Assembly (NCBI GenBank): GCA_038851035.1
Contig: JAWCLH010000010.1
Span: 45,279-86,752, forward strand
Reading direction: 5' to 3'
Source: Thermoplasmata archaeon
Lineage (GTDB): Archaea > Thermoplasmatota > DTKX01 > VGTL01
Length of the DNA: 41,474 bases
Below the pieces are notes generated by a model. That model saw only the letters and a program-made list of their open reading frames with translations, was not told the origin of the DNA and did not search any database. How positions within the stretch are numbered: position 1 is the first letter of the stretch; each line of letters starts with the position of its first letter. Position numbers and translations under genes: made by a program. This document shows positions 26,249 to 35,077 of the stretch, piece after piece.

Positions 26249-26627
26249 ATGTGCGAGCCCCTTGTCGACGACCTGACGGTCCATGCCGGAGCTACCCATA
26301 CCGATGACAATATTGAGCTCAACCTCTACCGCAACAGGAGGCAGGTGGAAAGTAGGGACGGTTATACCGGCTCCTCAGGGGGCGATATATAGATTTCGAA
26401 CAAGCCAGTCCGGGAGCTACAGACTCGGGCTCTGGTCGAGGGTGATAGGCCAGATAGTTTTCCCGAGGGAGTGGGGGCTCCCGGAGCTCCGGCGAGCGCT
26501 CTCGGTCTCGCCCGGCGAGGGGGATTGCGAAAGCTGGGCCAGGGACTTCCTTCCCATTGAGTCGAAGGCACTATGTAGCGGCTGCGGCAGGGAGGTCGCG
26601 CCGGAGCTTGAGAGGTGCCCGCACTGA
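26249..26627 (+). pseudogene. Small protein with incomplete zinc ribbon, apparently frameshifted
   Basis: From ATG 26249 one frame reads MCEPLVDDLTVHAGATHTDD, then IELNLYRNRRQVESRDGYTGSSGG, and stops at TAG after the G run 26378-26382. One base off, the frame continues as AIYRFRTSQSGSYRLGLWSRV ... GQIVFPREWGLPELRR and ends CSGCGREVAPELERCPH, TGA. Deleting one G from the five-G run would fuse the two. The C-terminus looks like a zinc ribbon that stops exactly where the fourth Cys is expected. No family is recognised. The alternative is a shorter real gene starting at 26283 in the second frame. Confidence 0.35.
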
Positions 26628-26677
26628 AGGGAGAGGCTGTAGGCCTCAGTTGGTGAACTATTTATCTCCGGACGCAG

Positions 26678-28162
26678 ATGAAGTGGACCGTGCTGACTAC
26701 TAAGTATACCTATGCCTACAGAGCCCTCGGCGCGCTCGGCGCCGGTCTCGTGCTTCTGGGAATATTCCTGCCGTGGGCCAACATAACTGACGGCAGAATC
26801 GGCCCCTTTAGAGCCGGGGAAACCCCGACCGGCTGGGCGCTTGCCTACGAGCAGCAGATGGTCGGCGGGAAGCTGAATATCGGGGGCGCAATATTTTTCG
26901 CCGTTTTCGGGATGGTGATATTTGCCACATTCGGCGTCTTCGCCATTGCCGCTGGGAGGAACGGCATCGGCCTCGGGTACTTCCTCCTCGGCTCGAGCGC
27001 CTTCTTCGTCGTCTTCATGGTCGCTCTCCTGCCCTATGTACAGCAGGGCATCCCAGTCCCCGATGACCCCCTGACTCCCGACAAGGTGGCCGAAATCGAG
27101 GCCCTCAACGCCACGGACCCCGCGAGGGGCAGCGAGCTCTACTCCGAGGCCCTGAAGCTCAAGGAGCAGCGCGACAAAATTCTCGAGTGGAAGAACCTGA
27201 GAATGGTGCCCCAGTACGGGCTGATTCTTTCCCTCGCCGGCTCGGTTCTGGCCTATGTCTTCGCCCGGCTCGTCGTCTCTGACAATGCGAAACTAGAGAA
27301 CTACAAACGATACGCAGCTTTACTCGCGCAGGTCCACGCCGACGGCAAGGTCACGAAGGACGAGGCTGAGCTGCTCGCGCGGGAGAGGCAGTTACTCAAG
27401 CTCTCGTGGGAGGAGCACGAGCTAATTCTCAGGCAGACGGTGAGGGAGCCGGCGAGCCAGCAGCGCCTCCTCGAGATGCACAGGCGGCCCGTGGACGTCG
27501 AGAGAATTCTCAGGGACAGGGAGTTCGACTCCTACAGGAGGGCTCTCGTGCAGGCCTACAAAGATGGAAAGCTAACCGAAGACGAGGCCGCGCTGCTCAG
27601 GGTGCAGAGGGAGTCCCTCGGAATCACGGACGCCGACCACGATGCCATTCTGGCTGAACTCGTGGCCTCCGGCGATGTCACGATGAAAGGGCCGGCAGCC
27701 TCAGAGAAAACAATAAAGGCCGACACGATGGCGACCCCTCCCGCCACCCCCGCCGCCCCTCCCCTACGGCCTGCCCCGTCGCCTTCTCCTCCGCAGCCTC
27801 ATTCCGCAAGAGAGCCAGCACCGGTCCCCACCCAGCCTCAACCCCCTCTTCCCGCAATGAAGCCAGCTCCGGCCCTTGAGCAGCCCAGTGTTCCCCCTCC
27901 CTACCAGCCTGCCCCTCCCACCCAGACCCCAGAGGCTCCCCCACAGCCTCCAGTTCCTTCATCCAGTCCCCCCGCCCCCGCCCCGGCACCTTCTTTCCGA
28001 TCCTCTGCGGCGCCCGCTCCCAAAGCGCCCCCGGAGACGGGGGCTACCATGAAGCGGGTCAGATGCACGAAGTGCAGGACCCAGATTCCCGTCTCAAGTC
28101 CAGAGAGGCCCCTGAGAATCAAATGCCCCGGGTGTGGATTCGAAGGGACGCTGAGGAAATAG
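26678..28162 (+). CDS. Four-TM membrane protein with two TerB/EF-hand-like helical repeats, Pro-rich linker and C-terminal zinc ribbon
   Basis: 494 aa from ATG 26678. Membrane helices lie at about 15-33, 70-92, 97-118 and 178-198. Two short helical repeats follow in the cytoplasmic part: ALLAQVHADGKVTKDEAELL (about 214-250) and ALVQAYKDGKLTEDEAALL (about 288-325), each with a D/G turn resembling EF-hand or TerB-like modules. A long linker of Pro, Ala, Ser and Gln (about 345-460) connects to a C-terminal zinc ribbon CTKC...CPGC (about 468-490). This kind of modular protein is common in Thermoplasmatota, and its function is not established; a membrane-tethered binding or scaffolding role is plausible. 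It ends in TAG. Confidence 0.7.
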   Translation: MKWTVLTTKYTYAYRALGALGAGLVLLGIFLPWANITDGRIGPFRAGETPTGWALAYEQQMVGGKLNIGGAIFFAVFGMVIFATFGVFAIAAGRNGIGLGYFLLGSSAFFVVFMVALLPYVQQGIPVPDDPLTPDKVAEIEALNATDPARGSELYSEALKLKEQRDKILEWKNLRMVPQYGLILSLAGSVLAYVFARLVVSDNAKLENYKRYAALLAQVHADGKVTKDEAELLARERQLLKLSWEEHELILRQTVREPASQQRLLEMHRRPVDVERILRDREFDSYRRALVQAYKDGKLTEDEAALLRVQRESLGITDADHDAILAELVASGDVTMKGPAASEKTIKADTMATPPATPAAPPLRPAPSPSPPQPHSAREPAPVPTQPQPPLPAMKPAPALEQPSVPPPYQPAPPTQTPEAPPQPPVPSSSPPAPAPAPSFRSSAAPAPKAPPETGATMKRVRCTKCRTQIPVSSPERPLRIKCPGCGFEGTLRK

Positions 28163-28283
28163 CTCACAGAGCGGCTGACGATGCGGGGCTCCGCCCCGGC
28201 TGTGAATTCTGTATAATTTCTGTGCGATTCCGATTGCCAGAGCAGCCGTGCGGAGGAGCGAGGGTGGAATTCTGTCCGTGTGA

Positions 28284-29360
<1,077 letters not shown>

Positions 29361-29389
29361 GGCGCGATGGCGCGCGACTGACATCCGAC

Positions 29390-30076
29390 CTATTTCAGAC
29401 CGCTCACTAGCTCGAGCAGCGATGCCCTCCTGTCCTTCGCTTTGACGACGCCCGAGGCCAGCAGGACTCCCATCGCACCGAGCTCGAGCGCCCTGCGCAC
29501 GTCCTTTCCGCTCTTCACGCCCGCGCCGCAGAGCACCTTGACCTGGGGATTGACTCTCCGCACCTCCTCAACGCTGCCCCTAACGACCTCCGGGCTCGAG
29601 CTCGTGACGGATACGTCCCCTCCAATCAGCTCCGGGGGCTCGACCGCGACGAAATCGGGGCCGAGGGCGGCGCAGGCCCTGCTGACGGCAGTATTGTTTG
29701 TGCAGACGCAGCTCTCAATGCCCAAGGCGCGGGCCCGGGCCACGAGCCACTCGATGTCGGCTAGCTGGAGCCTCCTCTCGGAGTGGTTGATGAGGAGGCC
29801 GGAGGCCCCGACCTCCCTGAGCATCTCGAGCGTTATATGGCCCGTCCGCCCCCCGGGCTCGACAGCGTCCGCGGCCTGGCCCCAGACAGGAATTCGGACC
29901 TCGGCCCTCACCCGCGCGAGCTCCGTGGCAGGGGGGCAGACAACAATCGATACACCGTTCTCCCGGGCGACCTCGTCGCACAGTCTGGCGAGCGCCAGTC
30001 CCTCGGAACCGATGGCTTCTGGGTAGACCTTGAAGTTTACGACGATGACGGGCACTGCGGCGGACACACTGAACAC
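29390..30076 (-). CDS. tpiA: Triosephosphate isomerase, archaeal type
   Basis: 228 aa from ATG 30076; a GTG at 30055 (VPVIVVNFK) fits the family start better. It interconverts dihydroxyacetone phosphate and glyceraldehyde 3-phosphate. Asn14 and Lys16 in VNFK bind substrate, His98 lies in INHSERR, and the catalytic Glu146 is in VAVEPPELIG. The C-terminal GAGVKSGKD and GVLLASG bind phosphate. Its length of about 220 residues is that of the short archaeal TIM, unlike the roughly 250-residue bacterial enzyme. It ends in TAG and is convergent with gap. Confidence 0.95.
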   Translation of the reverse strand: MFSVSAAVPVIVVNFKVYPEAIGSEGLALARLCDEVARENGVSIVVCPPATELARVRAEVRIPVWGQAADAVEPGGRTGHITLEMLREVGASGLLINHSERRLQLADIEWLVARARALGIESCVCTNNTAVSRACAALGPDFVAVEPPELIGGDVSVTSSSPEVVRGSVEEVRRVNPQVKVLCGAGVKSGKDVRRALELGAMGVLLASGVVKAKDRRASLLELVSGLK

Positions 30077-30182
30077 CGGGCACCGGTAGGCTCTCCGATG
30101 GGATAATGTTTTTGCCGGGCGCGAATTTCCCGGTTGTTAGTGCCCTCGCTCGCGGAGAAGGCCGGCCGCTCCGACCCTCGGC

Positions 30183-32537
30183 TCAGGTGTATGTCGAGGC
30201 TATCAACCTCTCTATCATCTGGTTTATGTCCTTGAGCTTGCTGACGGAGCCGTCCCAGTTCTCCAGAACATCGGCGTAGGTCTGGCTGATCTGCCTGACG
30301 GTCTCCCTCATCTTATCGCGCATCTTGGGCGAGGCGACGCCCGAGACCACGACGGCCAGGCAGATGTACTCTCCCCTCTCGATAAGAATTTTGGTCTTGC
30401 CGTAGCGCAGCTCATTCAGCTCCTCCGACTCGGCCTCCCTAAACGATTCCTTGACAAATGCCGTGACGGCGGTCAGCATCCCGCTGAGGATGTCCCCGTC
30501 GACGTCCGGCCTCAGCCTCCGCGTGTTGTGCGTTATCAGGCGTCCGTCGCGGTACATCAAAAAGACGTCCTCTATCATCGGTCCGATGATTATCCTCGCT
30601 CTCTCCTGTGCCCTGCCCTCCTTACCGTCGAGGGCTCGCTTAAAGCTCAGCTTGACCGTAATGTAGGCATCGAGGGGGATGTCATGCTCGTCGGCCGTGA
30701 CTTCGATTGTAACAACGGCCTTCTCGCCAGCCTTTAGAAAGTCTATGCCGGGGGGGGTGGCGCTGAACTCCTTTATCGGTCCGATGACCTCGATCCGGAT
30801 GTTTGATGCGTGCGCCTTCCCGATGTTGGTGATGGAGAGGTTGAACTTGCTCCTATTCACAGTGAGGCCCTCGCTTGAGCCCGCTCGCAGGGAGAGTGAG
30901 GGCAAGGCCTCCTCTTTTACCTTCTCTATAATATCCATTATCAGCCCGGCGCACTCTCTCGCCCTCTCCGCGTCGTCGGCGTTGAGGGCCTTCTCGGCCT
31001 CCTCCAGAAGCTTTTTGGCGTCGCTGATATCGATGAAGTGCTCGGCGTTCTTCATGTGGGCCCTGACCGGCCCCATTATCTCCATAGCCTCTCTGAACTG
31101 GGTCCGCTTGGATATTATGGAGGCCTCGGTCCTCCTCAAGTTCTCCACGGCGCCGACATAGTCTCCCAGCTTGATGGCGCTGAGAGCGGCTGCAAGCATC
31201 CTCTCGGCCTCCGCCACGCTGATTCCCTCGGCCCGAACGTCCCTGACCATTTTCTCAAAGTCGGCGTAGACCGAATGCACCCTCTCGTGCTGCTCCATTG
31301 CGCCAGTCAGGTACTTGTCTAGGGTCTTGAGCTGGTCACTGGCGTTTCTCTCGAGCTGGAGGGCGAGGTCGAACCTCCCATCCTTAATCTCTTTCTTTAT
31401 TCCTGCAATGCAGCGCTCCAAGGAGTCGAGCGCGGTCTGAAAGCCCTCCGTGTAGTTCACGACGGGCTGGGAGAGCTTTCTGTGCCTCTCAGTTGCGCTC
31501 GAGAGCTCCGCGCGCGCAAGCTGGAGGAACTCCTCAGCCTTCTTCCGGTCGCCAACGCTGCTCAGGAGCTTTGACGACTGGAGGAGGTACTCGACCTCGT
31601 TCACAGCGACGCCTGCGCTCTTCGCCCGCGCTAGCTCTCTTTCGAGTTCTCCTATGAGCCCGAAGTCAGCTGAGGCCATCTCGAAGAGGGTGACCCGGCT
31701 GTCCATCGTGCCGACCACGACCCTCCTGAGGTCAGGGGCGAGGGCCACGCTCACGATCTCGCTCGGGAGTTTCATCGTCCATACCGGCTTCCCGTGGAGA
31801 TCAATTAGGTAGAGCATCATGTCCTCCGAGCCGACGAGAACGCTCTGGCCATCGGTTGTAAATGCCAGACCGGTCACGGCGCCACCGGTCGGGAACTGCC
31901 AGAGTATCCTTCCCGTCCTGTCGAGTAGGGTGACCATCCTCTCTTCGGAGCCTGCGGCGATGTAGGCACCGTCGGGCGAGACCGCGGTCCTATAGGGATA
32001 GCGGCCGGTCTCGATGTGCCATTGGTAATCGCCCCACTTGTTCAGGCAGGTTAGGAGGTTGTTGTAGGAGGAGATGACGATGATGTCCTGGTCGTCCGAG
32101 ACCGACACGGACCTCACCGGGCTCTTCATGTCGCATCTCCAGAGCATCGTGCCCTCCCGGTCGAAAGCATAGACGTATTTGTCTGTGGAGCCAGCCAGAA
32201 TGAGGCTCCCGTCGGGCACCATTGCCACCGAGAGCACCGAGCCGCCGGTAGGCGATGTCCAGAGAAGGAGGCCATTGTTGTCTAGTGCATAGACTGTGCC
32301 ATCCTTGGAGCCGGCCACGACGAGGTCCCCGAAGGCTGTGGCGGCGACGCGGAATACCGGTCCACTGGTCTCGAACTTCCAAAGCAGCCTGCCGTCGCTG
32401 GCGAAGCAGTATATCCCACCGTCGGCTGAGCCGGAGTAGACGATGTCACCGCTTCTGGAGAGAGCCACGCCCCAGACGTGTCCTCCAGTGGCGTACTTCC
32501 ACACTTCTTGGAGTTTGCTGCCTTTTGTATCAGCCAT
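30183..32537 (-). CDS. Seven-bladed beta-propeller protein with helical middle and C-terminal CARDB-like and roadblock-like domains
   Basis: 784 aa, no signal peptide, so cytoplasmic unless held by a partner. Seven propeller repeats cover about residues 8-285, each with a DG-x-x-LW-type edge (DGRLLW, NGLLLW, EGTMLW, GDYQW, TGRILW, GKPVW). A long helical region of TPR-like or coiled-coil character follows (about 290-555), then a CARDB-like beta-sandwich (about 558-665, FNLSITNIGKAHASNIRIEV). The last domain (about 668-784, EDVFLMYRDGRLITHNTRR, then AVVVSG) is clearly related to the cytoplasmic domain of the interrupted receptor-like gene at 16877-21366. It resembles the roadblock/longin alpha-beta fold used by small-GTPase regulators. 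A 48-aa membrane protein is encoded 15 bases upstream. Function is not known; a sensing or scaffold role is inferred. Confidence 0.75.
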   Translation of the reverse strand: MADTKGSKLQEVWKYATGGHVWGVALSRSGDIVYSGSADGGIYCFASDGRLLWKFETSGPVFRVAATAFGDLVVAGSKDGTVYALDNNGLLLWTSPTGGSVLSVAMVPDGSLILAGSTDKYVYAFDREGTMLWRCDMKSPVRSVSVSDDQDIIVISSYNNLLTCLNKWGDYQWHIETGRYPYRTAVSPDGAYIAAGSEERMVTLLDRTGRILWQFPTGGAVTGLAFTTDGQSVLVGSEDMMLYLIDLHGKPVWTMKLPSEIVSVALAPDLRRVVVGTMDSRVTLFEMASADFGLIGELERELARAKSAGVAVNEVEYLLQSSKLLSSVGDRKKAEEFLQLARAELSSATERHRKLSQPVVNYTEGFQTALDSLERCIAGIKKEIKDGRFDLALQLERNASDQLKTLDKYLTGAMEQHERVHSVYADFEKMVRDVRAEGISVAEAERMLAAALSAIKLGDYVGAVENLRRTEASIISKRTQFREAMEIMGPVRAHMKNAEHFIDISDAKKLLEEAEKALNADDAERARECAGLIMDIIEKVKEEALPSLSLRAGSSEGLTVNRSKFNLSITNIGKAHASNIRIEVIGPIKEFSATPPGIDFLKAGEKAVVTIEVTADEHDIPLDAYITVKLSFKRALDGKEGRAQERARIIIGPMIEDVFLMYRDGRLITHNTRRLRPDVDGDILSGMLTAVTAFVKESFREAESEELNELRYGKTKILIERGEYICLAVVVSGVASPKMRDKMRETVRQISQTYADVLENWDGSVSKLKDINQMIERLIASTYT

Positions 32538-32552
32538 CCATCTCCTCCCCCA

Positions 32553-32699
32553 TCAGCGAAAAGCAAACGCCGTGGCCACGCTGACGATTATAGTGATAAT
32601 ATATAAAACTACCAGATGCCTGTGAGGGTCTGCACTGTCCTCCATCTGGGGTGTTTCCTCCACGGTTCCCTCCGTCAGCTCTCCCATAAGTGAGTTCAT
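32553..32699 (-). CDS. Small single-pass membrane protein, 48 aa
   Basis: ATG 32699 to TGA 32553. The N-terminal 28 residues are acidic (MNSLMGELTEGTVEETPQME), followed by one C-terminal hydrophobic helix (LVVLYIITIIVSVATAFAF) and a final Arg, a tail-anchor layout. It lies on the same strand 15 bases before the propeller gene, whose start has a GGAGGAG ribosome site in the gap. The two probably share the AT-rich promoter at 32731-32742. It may tether the otherwise soluble propeller protein to the membrane; that is inference. No family is recognised. Confidence 0.55.
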   Translation of the reverse strand: MNSLMGELTEGTVEETPQMEDSADPHRHLVVLYIITIIVSVATAFAFR

Positions 32700-32730
32700 C
32701 GCTTTTGCGGTATTAATACATTCCTACGGA

Positions 32731-32742
32731 ATTATATATATG
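32731..32742. promoter_or_regulatory. Bidirectional TATA element
   Basis: ATTATATATATG lies 24-34 bases upstream of the GTG of the rightward radical SAM gene, and 32-43 bases upstream of the ATG of the leftward small membrane protein. It could serve both; a second minus-strand box, TATTAATA (32711-32718), is too close to that ATG. Confidence 0.5.
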
Positions 32743-32764
32743 GAGGAAGAGCCTATCGAGCCTC

Positions 32765-33661
32765 GTGGCCGCGGAGTTGGAGCGCTATAAAGAAATCGTG
32801 AGAGGGAGAGCCAGGGCGCGCTTCTTGGAAGTGGACCTCGACGACAGAATAGCACAGGCCGAGGGGCTCTCGTCCCCCTGCCGGCTTTGCGAGAGGGCCT
32901 GCGGCGTGGACAGGAAGGGTGGGGGGAGAGGTGTATGCGGCGTCGGGGCCGCGAGGGTGGCTTCTGAGTTCCTCCACTTCGGCGAGGAGCCCGAGCTCGT
33001 TCCCTCCCACACGATTTTTTTCGCCGGCTGCACCTTCAAGTGCGTCTTCTGCCAGAACTGGGACATCAGCCAGTTCCCGGACCGCGGTCGGGAGGTTCCC
33101 CCAGAGGAGCTGGCGCGGGTAATCCAGACGAGCGGCGGAATCAATGTGAACTGGGTCGGGGGTGACCCAACCTCCAACCTCGTCTACATCCTCAAGGTAA
33201 TGAGGGAGCTTCAGAGGCTTGAGGTGAACATCGCGCAGGTCTGGAACTCCAACATGTACCTGAGCGAGGAGGCGATGAAAATTCTGGACGGTGTAATAGA
33301 CGTCTACCTGAGCGACTTCAAGTACGGAAACGACGCCTGCGCGAGGCGCCTGTCGAAGGTGGAGAGGTACTTCGAGGTCGTCAGCAGGAACCACCTCCTT
33401 GCTGCTAGGCAGTGTGAGATTCTCCTCAGGCACCTCGTCATGCCGGGGCACATCGAGTGCTGCACGAAGCCTGTGCTGAAGTGGGTCTCGGAGAACATCC
33501 CGCGCAATGTGCTCAGGGTCAATGTCATGGACCAGTACCGGCCGGACCACATTGTTCTCCAAGACAGGAGGAAGTACCCGGAGCTCTCACGCCATTTGAG
33601 CATGAAAGAGTTTCTCGAGGCCCATCAATTCGCCGCGGGGCTCGGGCTGGACCTCGTTTAG
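32765..33661 (+). CDS. Radical SAM protein, COG1313 (pyruvate-formate-lyase-activase-like)
   Basis: 298 aa from a GTG at 32765. The N-terminal Cys set (Cys39, 42, 46, 58: CRLCERAC ... GVCGV) is typical of the COG1313 branch. The radical SAM cluster follows as CTFKCVFC (Cys89, 93, 96), with QNWDIS after it. The GGDPT (about 137-141) and DVYLSDFKYG blocks match the glycyl-radical-activase-like TIM barrel. Members are often called PflA-like, but most have no known glycyl radical partner, and none is visible here. Substrate is therefore unknown. The gene is a single transcript, ending in TAG and convergent with the flavoprotein gene. Confidence 0.85.
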   Translation: MAAELERYKEIVRGRARARFLEVDLDDRIAQAEGLSSPCRLCERACGVDRKGGGRGVCGVGAARVASEFLHFGEEPELVPSHTIFFAGCTFKCVFCQNWDISQFPDRGREVPPEELARVIQTSGGINVNWVGGDPTSNLVYILKVMRELQRLEVNIAQVWNSNMYLSEEAMKILDGVIDVYLSDFKYGNDACARRLSKVERYFEVVSRNHLLAARQCEILLRHLVMPGHIECCTKPVLKWVSENIPRNVLRVNVMDQYRPDHIVLQDRRKYPELSRHLSMKEFLEAHQFAAGLGLDLV

Positions 33662-33727
33662 AAGCCCTAGCTTTCCCCGCCTCGTGCCGCGGCTGGACCT
33701 TTCCGCTCCCTATCGACCAGCGCGGCT

Positions 33728-34984
33728 TCAGCTCTTGCGTTTCCGGACCCTTGGCCCATTCGAACCCGCTGCCTCGAGCGCACCGCTGGCAAGAAGAGGA
33801 TGCGAGGCTCCGAATCGCAAGAAGCGCTTCATGAGCGGTCCGGCTGTTCTCTGGAGAATTGAGGGGACGCCGTACACATCATGGCTGCCGACGGACTGAT
33901 AGCCGGCAACTGCACCATTGATAGTCACTAGCTTCCGCCATACGCCACCCTCCCTCCAGAGTTCGCACTCTACGGGCGAGCCCTCGAGCTGCGAGGCCGT
34001 CTTGCCAATGCTGAAGACGGGTAGACCGAATATCGTCGCGACGTTTACATTGTCGAAATGCGTAAACGAGGCCATCTCGCCGACCATATTCACGGCAGCG
34101 ATCTCGCCCTGCTTCACAGCGGTGGGCCAGGTCGCTGGAATGACACCCTCGAACTCGGCGATGTCCCCGGCCGCGAATATGTGCGGGTCGGAGGTCCGCA
34201 TGTCAGGCCCGACGATGACGCCCCTGTTTGTTCTCAGGCCGGCGGAGCTGGCGAGGGAGAGCTCCGGCCTCACACCGAGGCACAGAACGACCATGTCGGC
34301 CTCGAGGGTCCCCTCTTTACCCCCAGGTCCCTGAATTCTGACTGCGCTACGGCCTCCGGCGCGGGACAGACCGGTTACCCTCGTCCCCAGCTTCAGGCCG
34401 ACGCCTCCCTTTGCAAGGGCCTCCTCGACCGGCGGGGACATGTCCCTGTCGAGGGCTCGCGGGAGGACGCGGTCCTCCATTTCAACCACGGTCACCTCAA
34501 GCCCCCTCCTCCTCAGCGCGCAGGCGCACTCCAGACCGGTGAGGCCGGCGCCGAGGACGACGGCGCTCCTTGAGACGGCCGCGGCCGAGATCAGCTCCCG
34601 GGTGTCCTGAAGCGAGTTGAAGGTGTGGACACCGGGCAGTTCGCCACCGAGCGGCGGGGGCCTGAAGGGCACGGAGCCCGTGGCCAGGAGGAGGATGTCG
34701 TACTCGAGCTCCTTTCCGTCAGCAAGAATGACGCGCCTCCGCGCCGGGTCGATGGCTCTCGCCTCCGCGCCGAGGTGGGGAGTCACTCCCATCTTCCGCA
34801 AGGCAGCCTCGTCGTGGGTGATGATGCGCTCCTCGTCCACCTCGCCCGAGAGGACGTAGGGCAGGGCGCAGAGAGAGTAAACAGCCCTCTCCCTGCTGAC
34901 CAGCACGACCTCCTCTCCAAGTTTGCGGAGGCGGGCGGCCGCGGCCATGCCGGCGGCCCCGGAGCCGATTATGACGGTGGCCAT
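33728..34984 (-). CDS. FAD/NAD(P)-dependent disulfide-reductase-family enzyme (NADH oxidase/CoA-disulfide-reductase-like)
   Basis: About 418 aa from ATG 34984 (ATVIIGSGAAGMAAAARLR); a longer frame from 35038 adds a non-family leader. The FAD-binding GSGAAG is at the start, the NAD-binding VVLGAGLTGLECA in the middle, and the second FAD site IFAAGDIAE towards the end. A single Cys in YSLCALPYVLSG occupies the position of the redox Cys of CoA-disulfide reductase and NADH oxidase. The C-terminal dimerisation domain is shorter than in CoA-disulfide reductase. Likely roles are oxygen or disulfide reduction with NADH, or electron transfer to a rubredoxin-like partner. The last 25 residues look unusual (rich in Ala, Gly and basic residues). 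Confidence 0.82.
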   Translation of the reverse strand: MATVIIGSGAAGMAAAARLRKLGEEVVLVSRERAVYSLCALPYVLSGEVDEERIITHDEAALRKMGVTPHLGAEARAIDPARRRVILADGKELEYDILLLATGSVPFRPPPLGGELPGVHTFNSLQDTRELISAAAVSRSAVVLGAGLTGLECACALRRRGLEVTVVEMEDRVLPRALDRDMSPPVEEALAKGGVGLKLGTRVTGLSRAGGRSAVRIQGPGGKEGTLEADMVVLCLGVRPELSLASSAGLRTNRGVIVGPDMRTSDPHIFAAGDIAEFEGVIPATWPTAVKQGEIAAVNMVGEMASFTHFDNVNVATIFGLPVFSIGKTASQLEGSPVECELWREGGVWRKLVTINGAVAGYQSVGSHDVYGVPSILQRTAGPLMKRFLRFGASHPLLASGALEAAGSNGPRVRKRKS

Positions 34985-35077
34985 CGATGGGGGTATGCGC
35001 CGGGGGGAATAAAGCTGATTGGGTGCCCGCATCTTCATGTATGAGCAGGAAGAGGGCGCTGTAAAACTCCCGCTCGA

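Noticed and set aside
33728-35038. Longer start at 35038 for the flavoprotein
   Set aside because: The 18 extra residues are not family-like, and the FAD-binding strand begins right after the Met at 34984.
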